Source: JBFMDN01 sp040753915
GTDB lineage: Bacteria; Desulfobacterota; Desulfomonilia; Desulfomonilales; Desulfomonilaceae
DNA length: 64,000 nucleotides
Reading direction: 5' to 3'
Assembly: GCA_040753915.1 (NCBI GenBank)
Contig: JBFMDN010000027.1
Location: 7,367 to 71,366 of the forward strand
Numbering within the stretch: position 1 is the stretch's first letter; each line of letters begins with the position of its first letter. Positions 7,626 to 16,563 of the stretch are shown piece by piece. The notes below the pieces were generated by a model. It was not told where the DNA came from, made no database searches, and worked only from the letters and a program-made list of their open reading frames with translations. Both the position numbers and the translations under genes were made by a program.

Positions 7626-9965
7626 TCACGGCGTCTCGTGCCCTGTTCCCAGATGGTTCGAGATGGTAAACGTAAAGGTCGAGCCGACCCCCGGTTGCGA
7701 CTCGCACCAGATCCGTCCGCCGTGACGGCGCACCAAGATTCTCACGTACGCCAGGCCCATGCCTTCCCCCGCAACACTCGGGCTGCCGGAGCGCTGGAAC
7801 GCCTGAAAGATGCGATTCAGATCCCGCCGTGGGATTCCTCGTCCGGAATCTGTGACCGAAAAAACGGTCTCGGTGGAATACTTGTGCCCTGTTATGTGAA
7901 TCTCGCACGGTCGGTCGGGATCCGTGTATTTCAGGGCATTGCCGATCAGATTGCCCATGATCTGTTCCATAGCTGTCCTGTCCGCTCTCGTAGCGGGGAG
8001 GTTCGCCACGAAGACGCTGACTCCCTTTTCCTGCAGCTCGTGGGCTGAGGCATTCAGCGTTTCTTTGACCAATTCATTCATGTCCAGGAGATCAAAGTCC
8101 AGCTCCATCCGCCCCACGCGAGACAATTTCAGAATGGCCTTCGTGAGGTGGTCCATTTGACAAATTGACGATTCAATGAACGTCAAAGCCTCTGGGATGC
8201 TCCCTTCGATTGCGTCCACCACCCTGTCTCTTTCCAAAGGCTCCAACTTCGGGAGGGTCCGCTGTGCTGCCGCAATTATCAAGTCCAGCTCGGACTGCAA
8301 TTCCCTGAAAAAGCCTCGGATATTGGCAAGGGGGGACCGCAGGTCATGTGACACGAAGTACGTGAAATCCTTCATCTCCTCGATGAGCTGCTCTTGTCTT
8401 TCTTCTGACCGCTTCTGCTCCGTTACGTCAGACATGAGTCCCCGGAGAAATCGTGCTACGCCATCCTCGGCAACTACCGAGACGATGTCACGAATCCACG
8501 CTACTTCCCCATTTTTCTTGAGGAAGCGGTATTGGATCTCATGAGATTCAAGGAGCTTGGTGCGTTCGAGACAAAAGTCAATTGCCCATTCCCGGTCTGC
8601 CGGATGAAGATGGTCGGCCCAGAATCCTGGTTTGTACCAATCAGAAATCGGGTAACCAAGAATGTCCTCTGCCTTCTTGCTGACAAACGTGAAATCAAAC
8701 GTCCGAGCATCCGCCTCCCACACGATGCCTACCGTTGTATTGACAAGGTCTGCAAAGCGCTGTCGGCTCTCAAGGAGCTCTTTCTTTGCCTTTTTTCGAT
8801 CGGTTATGTCTTCCCCGGAGCTCAGCGAACCGACCGTGCGGCCCGCGTCGTCAGTGACAAAATCGCTCCGCCACGCTATCAACCGCTCTTCCCCGCCCTT
8901 AACCAGGACGGAGCTCTCGAAGTATTCGATGGGGTCTCTCGCCCCTCTCATGATTTCAGAGAACACCTGATAAGCGCTGTCGCGGTCTCTCTGCGGCACA
9001 AACGTGTCGAACCAGTTTCGGCCGATAATCTCATTACGATCGTACCCTAGCACCTGACATCCCATCTGATTAATGAGGGTCACTGTCCCGTTTGTGTCCA
9101 GAGCAACGATAATGGCCCTCGCAATATCGAGATACATTCTCGCTCTGTCCCGTTCTGTGCGAAGGGCTGTTTCCACGTTCCTGCGGCGTGTAATGTCCTC
9201 GACTACCCCGATGAAATAACCCGAGCTTTCTGAAACGTCGCCAGCGAGGGAAACGGTGAGACGACCCCAGACGAAGGAACCGTTCTTCCGCACAAAGAGG
9301 TGGTCCGTCGAGTAATGATCGATTTCTCCGGATCGGAGCCTCTTGGCACTCTTGGAGTCCTCACCGAGATAATCAGGATGTGTTACATCCGCAAAGGTGA
9401 GCCGGCAGAGCTCCTCTTGAGCGTATCCGAGAAAATCGCAGAGCGCCCGGTTCACCCTAATGAGCCTCCCGTCAAAGCTGCGGTGGCACAAACCCACTGC
9501 AGCCTTGTCAAACGTGTCGCGGTACAGGCGTTCGCTGGCGCTCAAAGCCTGTTGCAAGAGCTCCCTTTCACGAAGCAGTCGTTTCCGTGCGAGCGCTGCT
9601 TCGATTACCGCAGGCACCAACTCCAGGTATCTGGCCTGCGCGTCTTTCATGATGTAATCGTCAGCCCCCAGCTTCATGGCTTCCGCCGCTATCTTCTCAT
9701 TTCCAGGTCGCGTGACCATGATGGTGGGAGGAAGCGGGCCTTTTGACGCAAGCGCTCGGATTACATCGAGTCCACTCACGTTGGGCATGTCGTGATCGAT
9801 TGCGACGAGATCGTACGATCCTCGGTCCCACATATTCAGACCCTGCTCGCCGTCGCATGCTATATCAACCTTGTACCCGAAGCGCACCAGCCTCTTCTGA
9901 AGAAGTCTCGCCGCAGCGGGGTCATCCTCCATGTAAAGGACCCTGATACGTTGTTCTGAGCACAT
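7626..9965 (-). CDS. Hybrid sensor histidine kinase: receiver, three PAS, HisKA, HATPase
   Basis: A 779-residue soluble signalling protein. Order: an N-terminal receiver domain (residues about 8-125, acidic pair MEDD, phospho-acceptor in LVAIDHDMPN, lysine in DDYIMKDA); three PAS/PAC domains (about 155-270, 280-400 and 410-530, each ending in EDITxR/DVTEQK); a HisKA domain with FTYFVSHDLRSPLANIRGF; and an ATPase domain with GNALKYTDP and DSGRGIPRRDLNRIF. The kinase half is of the phytochrome/Cph1 type. With no membrane segment, it should sense cytoplasmic or partner signals. ATG 9965 is chosen for GGAG eight to nine bases upstream; 9965-10016 could be an N-terminal extension. No partner regulator is adjacent. 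Confidence 0.85.
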   Translation of the reverse strand: MCSEQRIRVLYMEDDPAAARLLQKRLVRFGYKVDIACDGEQGLNMWDRGSYDLVAIDHDMPNVSGLDVIRALASKGPLPPTIMVTRPGNEKIAAEAMKLGADDYIMKDAQARYLELVPAVIEAALARKRLLRERELLQQALSASERLYRDTFDKAAVGLCHRSFDGRLIRVNRALCDFLGYAQEELCRLTFADVTHPDYLGEDSKSAKRLRSGEIDHYSTDHLFVRKNGSFVWGRLTVSLAGDVSESSGYFIGVVEDITRRRNVETALRTERDRARMYLDIARAIIVALDTNGTVTLINQMGCQVLGYDRNEIIGRNWFDTFVPQRDRDSAYQVFSEIMRGARDPIEYFESSVLVKGGEERLIAWRSDFVTDDAGRTVGSLSSGEDITDRKKAKKELLESRQRFADLVNTTVGIVWEADARTFDFTFVSKKAEDILGYPISDWYKPGFWADHLHPADREWAIDFCLERTKLLESHEIQYRFLKKNGEVAWIRDIVSVVAEDGVARFLRGLMSDVTEQKRSEERQEQLIEEMKDFTYFVSHDLRSPLANIRGFFRELQSELDLIIAAAQRTLPKLEPLERDRVVDAIEGSIPEALTFIESSICQMDHLTKAILKLSRVGRMELDFDLLDMNELVKETLNASAHELQEKGVSVFVANLPATRADRTAMEQIMGNLIGNALKYTDPDRPCEIHITGHKYSTETVFSVTDSGRGIPRRDLNRIFQAFQRSGSPSVAGEGMGLAYVRILVRRHGGRIWCESQPGVGSTFTFTISNHLGTGHETP

Positions 9966-10854
9966 CTTCCATTCTCCAACCTCGAGTCCGTCTCGACACG
10001 CAATGTTCGACCCCATGGAATGTTGTCTTATGGGGTCCCGGGTTTTCCCAAGAGACCGGATTTCTGCCTCAGGACGAATTACTGACCCAACATGTCACCG
10101 AATTTGCCTGTCAAAGTCTATGCGCGGCCAAGCTCCTTCTCAGAGGAAAGCATGTCACCCGGCGGAAAGCAAGGACCCAGGAAACCTCCTTAGAGTGTCC
10201 ACCGGGCTGCTCTTCGCTGCGACAGGACAAATTCCGGCAACGCCGCTCCCAGGGGTTGTGATGAAAGCAAAGAAGGCGTAGGGTTCTTAAGAAATTAGGT
10301 TTTTGAGAGCCGCAACGCGCATTCTCAAAAACCGCACTTGGACTACGGCGCGTGGATTAGGAATAGCAGGGTTTGGGCTATGGGGAATGAGCTTCAGCCC
10401 TGTTCAGAGAAGGGCGGGTTTGAAACCCATCCTGCGTTGGAATAGACTCTCACCGAGCCTTTAGCAACACCCTTGATCAGCGGGCGCGTCTGCTGCCCCT
10501 ACCGCGGCTCCTCGGCACGGATTTCCCGTGACGCCGGCATCTGGCCAGTACTCCTGTCTTGAACCGATTGGCGGCCTCGCTGCAAGTCAAGGCACAGGAA
10601 GTAATTGAGTCCAGAGCAGAAAGGCGTTAGAGTCGCGACACACTCATAGGGACGCTGCGTACACCGGGACACAGGAGAGGGAAAGCCAGGCCAGCTCACG
10701 GACTGCTGACACCCCAGCCCGGCTCGCGTCTCAGAAGAAGCTGGGCGCACAGGCGACCAACCACGTGGTAGGGTACTCAAAGGGGACCGGTTGCAGGATA
10801 TCGGTGCTCAAGGCTGGGGCGGGAGGATATGCCTTTTCGGGAGGGCAGTCGAGG
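9966..10854. other. Long intergenic stretch with one strong hairpin
   Basis: No gene is convincing in these roughly 890 bases; several frames of 60-90 codons lack protein-like composition. The main structure is a perfect 11-bp stem, GGTTTTTGAGA (10298-10308) with TCTCAAAAACC (10323-10333), around a 14-base loop. It is symmetric enough to form on either strand and has no T-run, so it is not a normal terminator. Confidence 0.5.
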
Positions 10855-11235
10855 ATGAAGACCAAAGGACAGGTCGAAGCTCAAGTGAGCGAATCAATAA
10901 TCAAGTTCGAGAAGGAATACATGGGTCGCGGTCCTGTTGAGACCAAGACGTACATCATTGAGGATATGATCCTCGTCCGTTTGAAAGGAGTGATCACTCG
11001 GGCCGAGCACCATTTGGCAACCAGTGGAGATGCGGGGCGAGGGCGAGATTTGATCAAACAGACCAGGATGGAGCTCATCGAAAAAGCCCGTCCGCTCCTC
11101 GAATCCGTTATCGAATCTATCGTTGGTCAACCCGTCGTGAGCCTTCACACGGACATCAGCACTCGAACGGGTGAGAGAGTCGTCATCTTCACCCTAGAGA
11201 GGGAGCCCGAGCTGGAATTTATTGGAGAGTCGTGA
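10855..11235 (+). CDS. MpsC-like protein (DUF2294)
   Basis: A 126-residue soluble protein starting MKTKGQVEAQVSESIIKFEK. The pattern resembles the DUF2294/MpsC family: a helix ending in EKEYMGRGPVETKTYIIEDM, then a region that closes with VVSLHTDISTRTGERVVIFTLE. MpsC-type proteins have been linked to sodium-translocating membrane-potential systems, although in most bacteria their role is unknown. ATG 10855 is preferred over the upstream GTG because GGGAGG lies about ten bases before it. The gene stands alone; a promoter-like sequence for the next unit begins 27 bp after its stop. Confidence 0.7.
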   Translation: MKTKGQVEAQVSESIIKFEKEYMGRGPVETKTYIIEDMILVRLKGVITRAEHHLATSGDAGRGRDLIKQTRMELIEKARPLLESVIESIVGQPVVSLHTDISTRTGERVVIFTLEREPELEFIGES

Positions 11236-11261
11236 TGTCATCTTGATGGCTGGGTTTTCCC

Positions 11262-11289
11262 TTGACAATGGAAGTCCTTCAGATAAGAT
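11262..11289 (+). promoter_or_regulatory. Sigma-70-type promoter
   Basis: A perfect TTGACA at 11262-11267 and TAAGAT at 11284-11289 are separated by 16 bp. Transcription would start near 11296, in the leader region before the PEPCK/HPr-kinase-like gene. Confidence 0.5.
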
Positions 11290-11295
11290 CAACTT

Positions 11296-11496
11296 GAGGT
11301 AGCTGGAACCGAGAGGATTGCTGAGTTTCAATCTGCTCGGAAAGCACAAGGCGTCACGGGAATCCCGCTAAGGGCATTTATTCGAGCTACCAAACACATA
11401 ACGGAATAGAGTCCGACCGGGCTCTCGCAGGAGAGCGCGGGTCACGGAAAGCAAAGCCGAGCTATCACCTGAATTGGTGTTGTTCGGTTTTTTTTT
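11296..11496 (+). ncRNA. Candidate structured leader RNA or independent sRNA
   Basis: A roughly 200-nt unit lies between a good promoter (11262-11289) and a good intrinsic terminator (11457-11496), and ends 41 bp before the next start codon. Visible stems include CCGAG/CTCGG enclosing GATTG/CAATC (near 11311-11342) and GCTCTC-GCAG-GAGAGC (near 11420-11435). About seven GGA triplets occur, some in or beside loops, which recalls CsrB/RsmZ-type decoy RNAs. It could equally be an attenuator for the downstream gene. No known riboswitch consensus was matched; GCAAAGCC resembles part of the c-di-GMP-I aptamer, but the other conserved block is missing. Confidence 0.4.
11457..11496 (+). terminator. 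Rho-independent terminator upstream of 11538 gene
   Basis: An outer stem CCGAGC/GTTCGG (one G-U pair) and inner stem CACC/GGTG around the loop TGAATT are followed directly by nine T residues (11488-11496). Its place just before a start codon suggests either the end of an sRNA or an attenuator. Confidence 0.7.
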
Positions 11497-11537
11497 GGTC
11501 GAAAGACGCAGGCAGAGAAATTGGCGAGAGAGAGGAA

Positions 11538-13319
11538 ATGGCACTCAAAAGCTTCGAGAGAGAAGGCAAGCAACTGATTCTCCATACGGAAGGCACAATC
11601 TGCACCTCGGGACGAGAAGTCCTCCAGGCAGAGGTTTTCCAACGAGTGGTGAGCCTCTTTTGCGAGACGTTGTGGGAGCAAGGCTCCCCTCTATTAGAGC
11701 CATTCCTCAGAATGAGCGAGAGTGGAAGAAGTTGGACACGCGTGGTTAATCTGCTTCGGTCATTGGCTGAGACTCCTTTGGCACAAGTGGCTAGCATCCT
11801 TCCCGGAGCCGACGGGTTTCTCGATGATGCTAATCGTCAAAGGCTCCACCAGTTCGTGGAGAGACTGTATGACTTCTGGAGGTCTTTTGATCGCTTCATC
11901 GTGCTGCATTCCGAGCCAGGACCAAGCTGCCTCGATCAGCGACCGTACCGATCGTTCAATGCTACGGTTGAAGCGTTTACTCAGGCGGTGAGAGGTGCAT
12001 ATCGAGACCTATGCGAGAACATCACCGGAGACAAACCTCGGGTATACAGGCAAGTTTCCGCAGGCTGTGATGTCGGCTTGATTGCAGTGCAACGAGCCTC
12101 TCGATTTCCGAAAGAATACGAAGGGCTCCTAAAGGACATATCGTTTATTCGCCAAGTGTGGATTACTCCGCCGCTGATTATAGATCCTCCGATGAACAAG
12201 CGGACAGGGCAATTCAAGAAGGTCGATACGAACCCGTTTGCCGGTCTGTCTTTGCCCCCCGAGAAATGGTTGTGTTATCCGGCACAGGTGGGACCGATTG
12301 TTGTGTTCATCTATTTCCATCAGCGGTTCATGGGACTCGCCTGTTCTTTGGCCAATCTTTTCGAAATTGCCACTGACGAGCAGATATCGAGGGGAGCGGA
12401 CGCTATCTACCTCTACGGAGCTCCAGCCGAGAGACTGAGCTGGTTCGGCGATCTGCCCACGGTCTTTTACGACGACTGTGAGAACAATCTCTTGCTCGCC
12501 GCTGTGCCAAGAGAGGATCGCTTCGGATATTTCGGGTACTTGAAAAAGATGGTTTTGACCTTGCACAACATTGCGATGATGAAGCAGGGTCGCATGCCGT
12601 ATCATGGCGCCATGGTCCGCGTCTCATTGAAGACGGGCGCGAGCGCAAACGTCCTCATTATTGGCGATACGGCAGCGGGCAAGTCGGAATCTTTGGAGGC
12701 CTTCCGGATTATGGGCAGAGAGCATATCCGGGAGCTCCGAGTCATAGCCGACGACATGGGGTCCCTTGAAGTCACGAATGAAGGCTCCATTGTGGCGTAT
12801 GGAAGCGAAATAGGGGCCTTTATCAGACTTGACGATCTGCAACAAGGATACGCGTTTGAACAGATCGACCGGGCAATCATCATGAGCCCACAGAAGGTCA
12901 ATGCTCGCGTGGTACTCCCAATTACCACTCTTGATGAAGTTTTAAGGGGTTATCCGGTCGATTATCTGCTGTACGCAAACAACTACGAACAAGTCGACGA
13001 AGACCACCCTGTCCTGGAACGTTTTGACGATGCCGATCGTGCATTAGCCGTTTTCCGTGAGGGTGCAGCCATGGCCAAGGGAACCACGACCTCCACCGGG
13101 TTGGTGCACAGCTATTTCGCTAATATTTTCGGACCACCACAATACCGGGAACTCCATGAGAAGTTAGCTACCAGGGTCTTTGAAAGCGCTTTCCGGGGAG
13201 GGGTGTACGTCGGCCAGCTCCGGACCAGACTCGGCATAGAGGGCTACGAAAACCAGGGGCCACTGGAGGCCGCCAAGGCCCTCTTCCGAGAGATTTCAAA
13301 GAGTGATGAGGAAAAGTGA
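11538..13319 (+). CDS. PEPCK/HPr-kinase-fold P-loop protein
   Basis: A 593-residue soluble protein. The C-terminal half has a nucleotide-binding region of the PEP carboxykinase/HPr kinase type. YHGAMVRVSL (about residue 354) is followed by the P-loop LIIGDTAAGKSES and, 25 residues later, the paired aspartates IADDMG that bind metal in both families. The first 300 residues match nothing I can name. Length fits ATP-type PEPCK (about 530-600), but the canonical GLSGTGKTT and substrate-binding motifs are altered, so a carboxykinase reaction is not assured; a regulatory kinase is an alternative. It sits after a terminator-bearing leader and before carboxylase and lyase genes, which fits C3/C4 metabolism. 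Confidence 0.65.
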   Translation: MALKSFEREGKQLILHTEGTICTSGREVLQAEVFQRVVSLFCETLWEQGSPLLEPFLRMSESGRSWTRVVNLLRSLAETPLAQVASILPGADGFLDDANRQRLHQFVERLYDFWRSFDRFIVLHSEPGPSCLDQRPYRSFNATVEAFTQAVRGAYRDLCENITGDKPRVYRQVSAGCDVGLIAVQRASRFPKEYEGLLKDISFIRQVWITPPLIIDPPMNKRTGQFKKVDTNPFAGLSLPPEKWLCYPAQVGPIVVFIYFHQRFMGLACSLANLFEIATDEQISRGADAIYLYGAPAERLSWFGDLPTVFYDDCENNLLLAAVPREDRFGYFGYLKKMVLTLHNIAMMKQGRMPYHGAMVRVSLKTGASANVLIIGDTAAGKSESLEAFRIMGREHIRELRVIADDMGSLEVTNEGSIVAYGSEIGAFIRLDDLQQGYAFEQIDRAIIMSPQKVNARVVLPITTLDEVLRGYPVDYLLYANNYEQVDEDHPVLERFDDADRALAVFREGAAMAKGTTTSTGLVHSYFANIFGPPQYRELHEKLATRVFESAFRGGVYVGQLRTRLGIEGYENQGPLEAAKALFREISKSDEEK

Positions 13320-13498
13320 GCATTGCACGGGAGGTTGCAGTTGCCCTAGAGGCGGTATCATCGAGAGATCACGGAGCAGGCGCCCCAGATCTTCAACGGC
13401 CTCGGTCTGGCTCACAAAATGAGAATCAGGTCCGCCAAGTCGTAGCCATGCGACGAGGCTCAAACAGATAGGCGAAAACAGAAAGGAGGAAACATCTG

Positions 13499-14602
13499 AT
13501 GAAGCACGATGAATTGAGCTATCCGAAGAAAGTCCGTATCGGTGACATTACGGTTCGGGACGGATTTCAGCATGAGGAGATCTGGATACCGACCGACGCC
13601 AAGGTCTACTATCTCGAAGAACTCATCCTCTGCGGAATCAAGCACCTTGAGGTGACCAACTTCGGCAATCCGATGCTGATGCCGCAATTCAAGGACGCAG
13701 AAGATGTCCTCAAAAGACTGAGGGATTCGAAAAAGCTCTCTCGTGCCGGTGTAAACTGGCATGACATTGTTCTCACGGTTGTGACTATAAGGGAAAAATC
13801 AGTAGACCGGGCAGTGACGGCCCGCAAGGAGGGCTGGGGACCGGATCGGATACTGATGATGGTGTCCACCGATGAGGAGCACCACTACGCGAATTCTGGC
13901 ACCACCCTTCCCCATTACTGGACGGAGGCCAAGCGGTGCATCGAAAAAGCTAAAGACGTCGGAATGAAATTCAATGGGACAGTTTCCACCATCTGGGGAT
14001 CTCCGATTTCCGGTCCTACCGAGCTGGAAGAAGCCGTAAAATTCACGAAACATTGGTTAGCATTAGGTGCGACAGACGTCGAGCACGCGGATCACGACGG
14101 GAGCGCCCCGCCCAATCAGGTGTTCAAGTATTTTTCCATGGTAATGAACGAGGTCCCTGATCCAAGCCTGCACATCGCTCACTTCCATGTGACCAGGGGT
14201 TGGGGCACTGCCAACGTTCTTGCAGCCCTGCAGGCAGGAATAATTAACTATGAAGCCACTCTAGGGGGGCTTGGTGGCCAACCGGCCAACTTCCTGGATC
14301 GCGTTCCCGTAGGAGGGACCGGAGCGTATTACTATCGCGATCCCAATGTCGTAGGCTTGCAGTGTATCGAAGATATGGTAGTCATGATGGATGAGATGGG
14401 AATTGATACTGGCATAGACGTGGACAGACTGTTGGACCTGGGTACCATGATGGAGAAGACCATTGGTAGAAGGTTGAGGTCAGAATCAATCCTGAATCGG
14501 CGCATTCCCAAGAAGCCCCGCCACGAGTTCAAGCGCGCGGGCTTGGCAGAGCTCAAAAGGAGGTTGGGAGAGGAGCCCGGACAAAAGTTCCCTCTCGAAT
14601 GA
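13499..14602 (+). CDS. HMG-CoA lyase/citramalate-synthase-fold protein, divergent active site
   Basis: A 367-residue TIM-barrel protein of the DRE-type (HMGL-like) family: ITVRDGFQHEE near the N-terminus supplies the catalytic arginine and metal-binding aspartate. Later motifs depart from the family. The usual HxHDTYG is HFHVTRGWGTAN, and the HMG-CoA lyase loop GGLGGCP is GGLGGQP, so the loop cysteine of true HMG-CoA lyase is absent. It probably catalyses an aldol-type cleavage or condensation of an acyl-CoA or keto acid, but not the textbook lyase reaction. AGGAGG precedes the start by nine bases and a terminator follows 27 bp after the stop. The neighbouring carboxylase genes suggest acyl-CoA metabolism. 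Confidence 0.7.
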   Translation: MKHDELSYPKKVRIGDITVRDGFQHEEIWIPTDAKVYYLEELILCGIKHLEVTNFGNPMLMPQFKDAEDVLKRLRDSKKLSRAGVNWHDIVLTVVTIREKSVDRAVTARKEGWGPDRILMMVSTDEEHHYANSGTTLPHYWTEAKRCIEKAKDVGMKFNGTVSTIWGSPISGPTELEEAVKFTKHWLALGATDVEHADHDGSAPPNQVFKYFSMVMNEVPDPSLHIAHFHVTRGWGTANVLAALQAGIINYEATLGGLGGQPANFLDRVPVGGTGAYYYRDPNVVGLQCIEDMVVMMDEMGIDTGIDVDRLLDLGTMMEKTIGRRLRSESILNRRIPKKPRHEFKRAGLAELKRRLGEEPGQKFPLE

Positions 14603-14628
14603 GGATTTCGGAACAAGCGCATTTGGGA

Positions 14629-14657
14629 AGACCCCCACGCGGGCGGTCTCTTGTTTT
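14629..14657 (+). terminator. Intrinsic terminator after the lyase-like gene
   Basis: Stem AGACC/GGTCT with additional inner C-G pairs, loop near CACGC, followed by CTTGTTTT. It separates the lyase-like gene from the carboxylase operon. Confidence 0.5.
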
Positions 14658-14920
14658 GAGACTGTCCCCGCAATCGCTGAAGACCGGGCTCAAGTGCGCC
14701 GGTTTCCCGAAGTAAAGTACTGGAGATCTGTGGCCTGCAACCCGATAATGAGAGGGACCATGAACTGGTCCCGGGACTGAGCTCCTCCATGTCCTCGCAG
14801 GGGCTCATCCCTGGCTTGTCTCGGGGTCACGTGGCGGTGTTGGACTGAAATGTCCATAGCTTCTGAGTTATTCAAAGGACTCGTCTTCCGGGTCCCAAGC
14901 CTTGTCCGACGGAGGCACCA

Positions 14921-16552
14921 ATGATCGAGGAGACTACGGGACACCTGAACGGCTCCCCATCGAAAACGGACCGTCCGGGGTCTGCAGGAGGTGAGTCCGG
15001 AGCGTGGCTCTCTCAGGCCACTCTCTCCACATTACAGAGCATGCGGGACACTGCCAGAAAAGGGGGCGGTCCCGAGAAAGCGGCGGATCAGCACGCGCGG
15101 GGAAAGCTTACGGCCCGAGAGCGTGTGGAATTGCTCTTGGACGAGGGCTCGTTCGAGGAGTTAGACATGCTCAAGGCAGGCAGGGGGGGACATATTGGCC
15201 AACGGAGAGAGTTCTTGGGCGACGGCGTCATAACCGGTCACGGGACCATCGACGGGCGGGAAGTTTTCCTTTTCAGCCAGGATTTCACGGTAATAGGAGG
15301 ATCTCTCGGAGAGGCCCACTCCGAAAAGATCTGCAAAGCAATGGATCAGGCGGTGAAGGTGGGAGCACCATTCATCGGATTGAATGATTCTGGAGGTGCT
15401 CGAATTCAAGAGGGCGTCGACGCCTTGGCTGCCTATGGCCAGATCTTCAATCGTAATGTCATGGCAAGCGGCGTGATCCCCCAGATTTCCTGCATAATGG
15501 GACCTTGTGCAGGAGGGGCGGTCTATAGTCCATCCATGACGGATTTCACTTTCATGGTGGACAAGTCGTCCTTCATGTTCGTTACCGGCCCGAATGTTGT
15601 GAAAACCGTCATTCATAAGGACATCAGTTTCGAGGAGCTCGGCGGCGCATACGCTCATGCGACGAAGAGCGGGGTGGCTCATTTCGTGTTTCCCAACGAC
15701 ATCCTGTGCCTGCGAGAAGTGCGCCGGCTCGTCAACTATCTCCCGTCCAACAATCGCCAGAAGCCGCCGATCTTGGATCTGAGAGATCCGCCCGAGAGGA
15801 CCGACCCCGCTCTCGACTACCTTGTTCCTACAAGCCCAAATCAACCCTACGATATGAGAATTCTTATCCACAGCATCCTAGACGGAGCTGAATTCTTTGA
15901 GGTGCATGCTCATTTTGCACGCAATCTCATTGTGGGATTCGGCAGACTTGGCGGCGAAACCATAGGACTGGTGGCCAATCAGCCTGCAGTCCTGGCAGGA
16001 GTCCTGGACAGCAATGCCTCCGTCAAGGGGGCCCGGTTTGTGAGATTTTGCGATGCTTTCAACATACCACTCGTATGCCTGGTTGATGTTCCGGGCTTCA
16101 TGCCCGGTCCGGAACAGGAGCATGGAGGAATTATTCGACACGGAGCAAAGCTTCTGTACGCCTTCATCGAGGCGACGGTCCCCAGAATCACGGTGATTGT
16201 CAGAAAGGCATATGGCGGAGCGTACATCGTTATGAATTCCAAACACATTGGAGCAGACGTCAACTATGCCTGGCCTACCGCAGAGATTGCGGTCTTGGGC
16301 CCGCGCGGTGCGGCAGAAGTGATTTACCGAAAGGAGATCGAATCGGCAGTGGATCCAACAGCAGCGCTTCTCGAAAAGGAGGAGGTATACCGGAAGACCT
16401 TTGCCAATCCCTTTCTCGCTGCTAAACGCGGCTATATTGACGATGTGATATTTCCCAGCCAGACGCGCGGACGGCTCATTCGAAGTCTCCAATTTCTCGA
16501 AGGAAAAGAGGCTGCAAGGCCGCGAAGAAAACATGGGAATATTCCACTGTGA
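14921..16552 (+). CDS. Acyl-CoA carboxylase, carboxyltransferase (beta) subunit
   Basis: A 543-residue crotonase-fold carboxyltransferase of the PccB type. It transfers carboxyl from carboxybiotin to an acyl-CoA such as propionyl-CoA. Family features: ARGKLTARERVELLLDEGSF near the N-terminus, the oxyanion segment GLNDSGGARIQEGVDALA, IMGPCAGGAVYSPSMTDF, the C-terminal-half oxyanion segment VPGFMPGPEQEHGGIIRHGA, RKAYGGAYIVM, and the ending RRKHGNIPL typical of propionyl-CoA carboxylase. Length matches the family (510-540), with an extra 25-residue N-terminal tail. GGAGG lies five bases before ATG 14921. It overlaps the biotin carboxylase gene, so the two subunits are made together. Substrate (propionyl-, acetyl- or methylcrotonyl-CoA) is not fixed by sequence. 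Confidence 0.88.
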   Translation: MIEETTGHLNGSPSKTDRPGSAGGESGAWLSQATLSTLQSMRDTARKGGGPEKAADQHARGKLTARERVELLLDEGSFEELDMLKAGRGGHIGQRREFLGDGVITGHGTIDGREVFLFSQDFTVIGGSLGEAHSEKICKAMDQAVKVGAPFIGLNDSGGARIQEGVDALAAYGQIFNRNVMASGVIPQISCIMGPCAGGAVYSPSMTDFTFMVDKSSFMFVTGPNVVKTVIHKDISFEELGGAYAHATKSGVAHFVFPNDILCLREVRRLVNYLPSNNRQKPPILDLRDPPERTDPALDYLVPTSPNQPYDMRILIHSILDGAEFFEVHAHFARNLIVGFGRLGGETIGLVANQPAVLAGVLDSNASVKGARFVRFCDAFNIPLVCLVDVPGFMPGPEQEHGGIIRHGAKLLYAFIEATVPRITVIVRKAYGGAYIVMNSKHIGADVNYAWPTAEIAVLGPRGAAEVIYRKEIESAVDPTAALLEKEEVYRKTFANPFLAAKRGYIDDVIFPSQTRGRLIRSLQFLEGKEAARPRRKHGNIPL

Positions 16553-16563
16553 GGGGGATTACG

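Noticed and set aside
11401..11462. c-di-GMP-I (GEMM) riboswitch before the PEPCK/HPr-kinase-like gene
   Set aside because: Only the GCAAAGCC piece matches; the second conserved block of the aptamer is absent.
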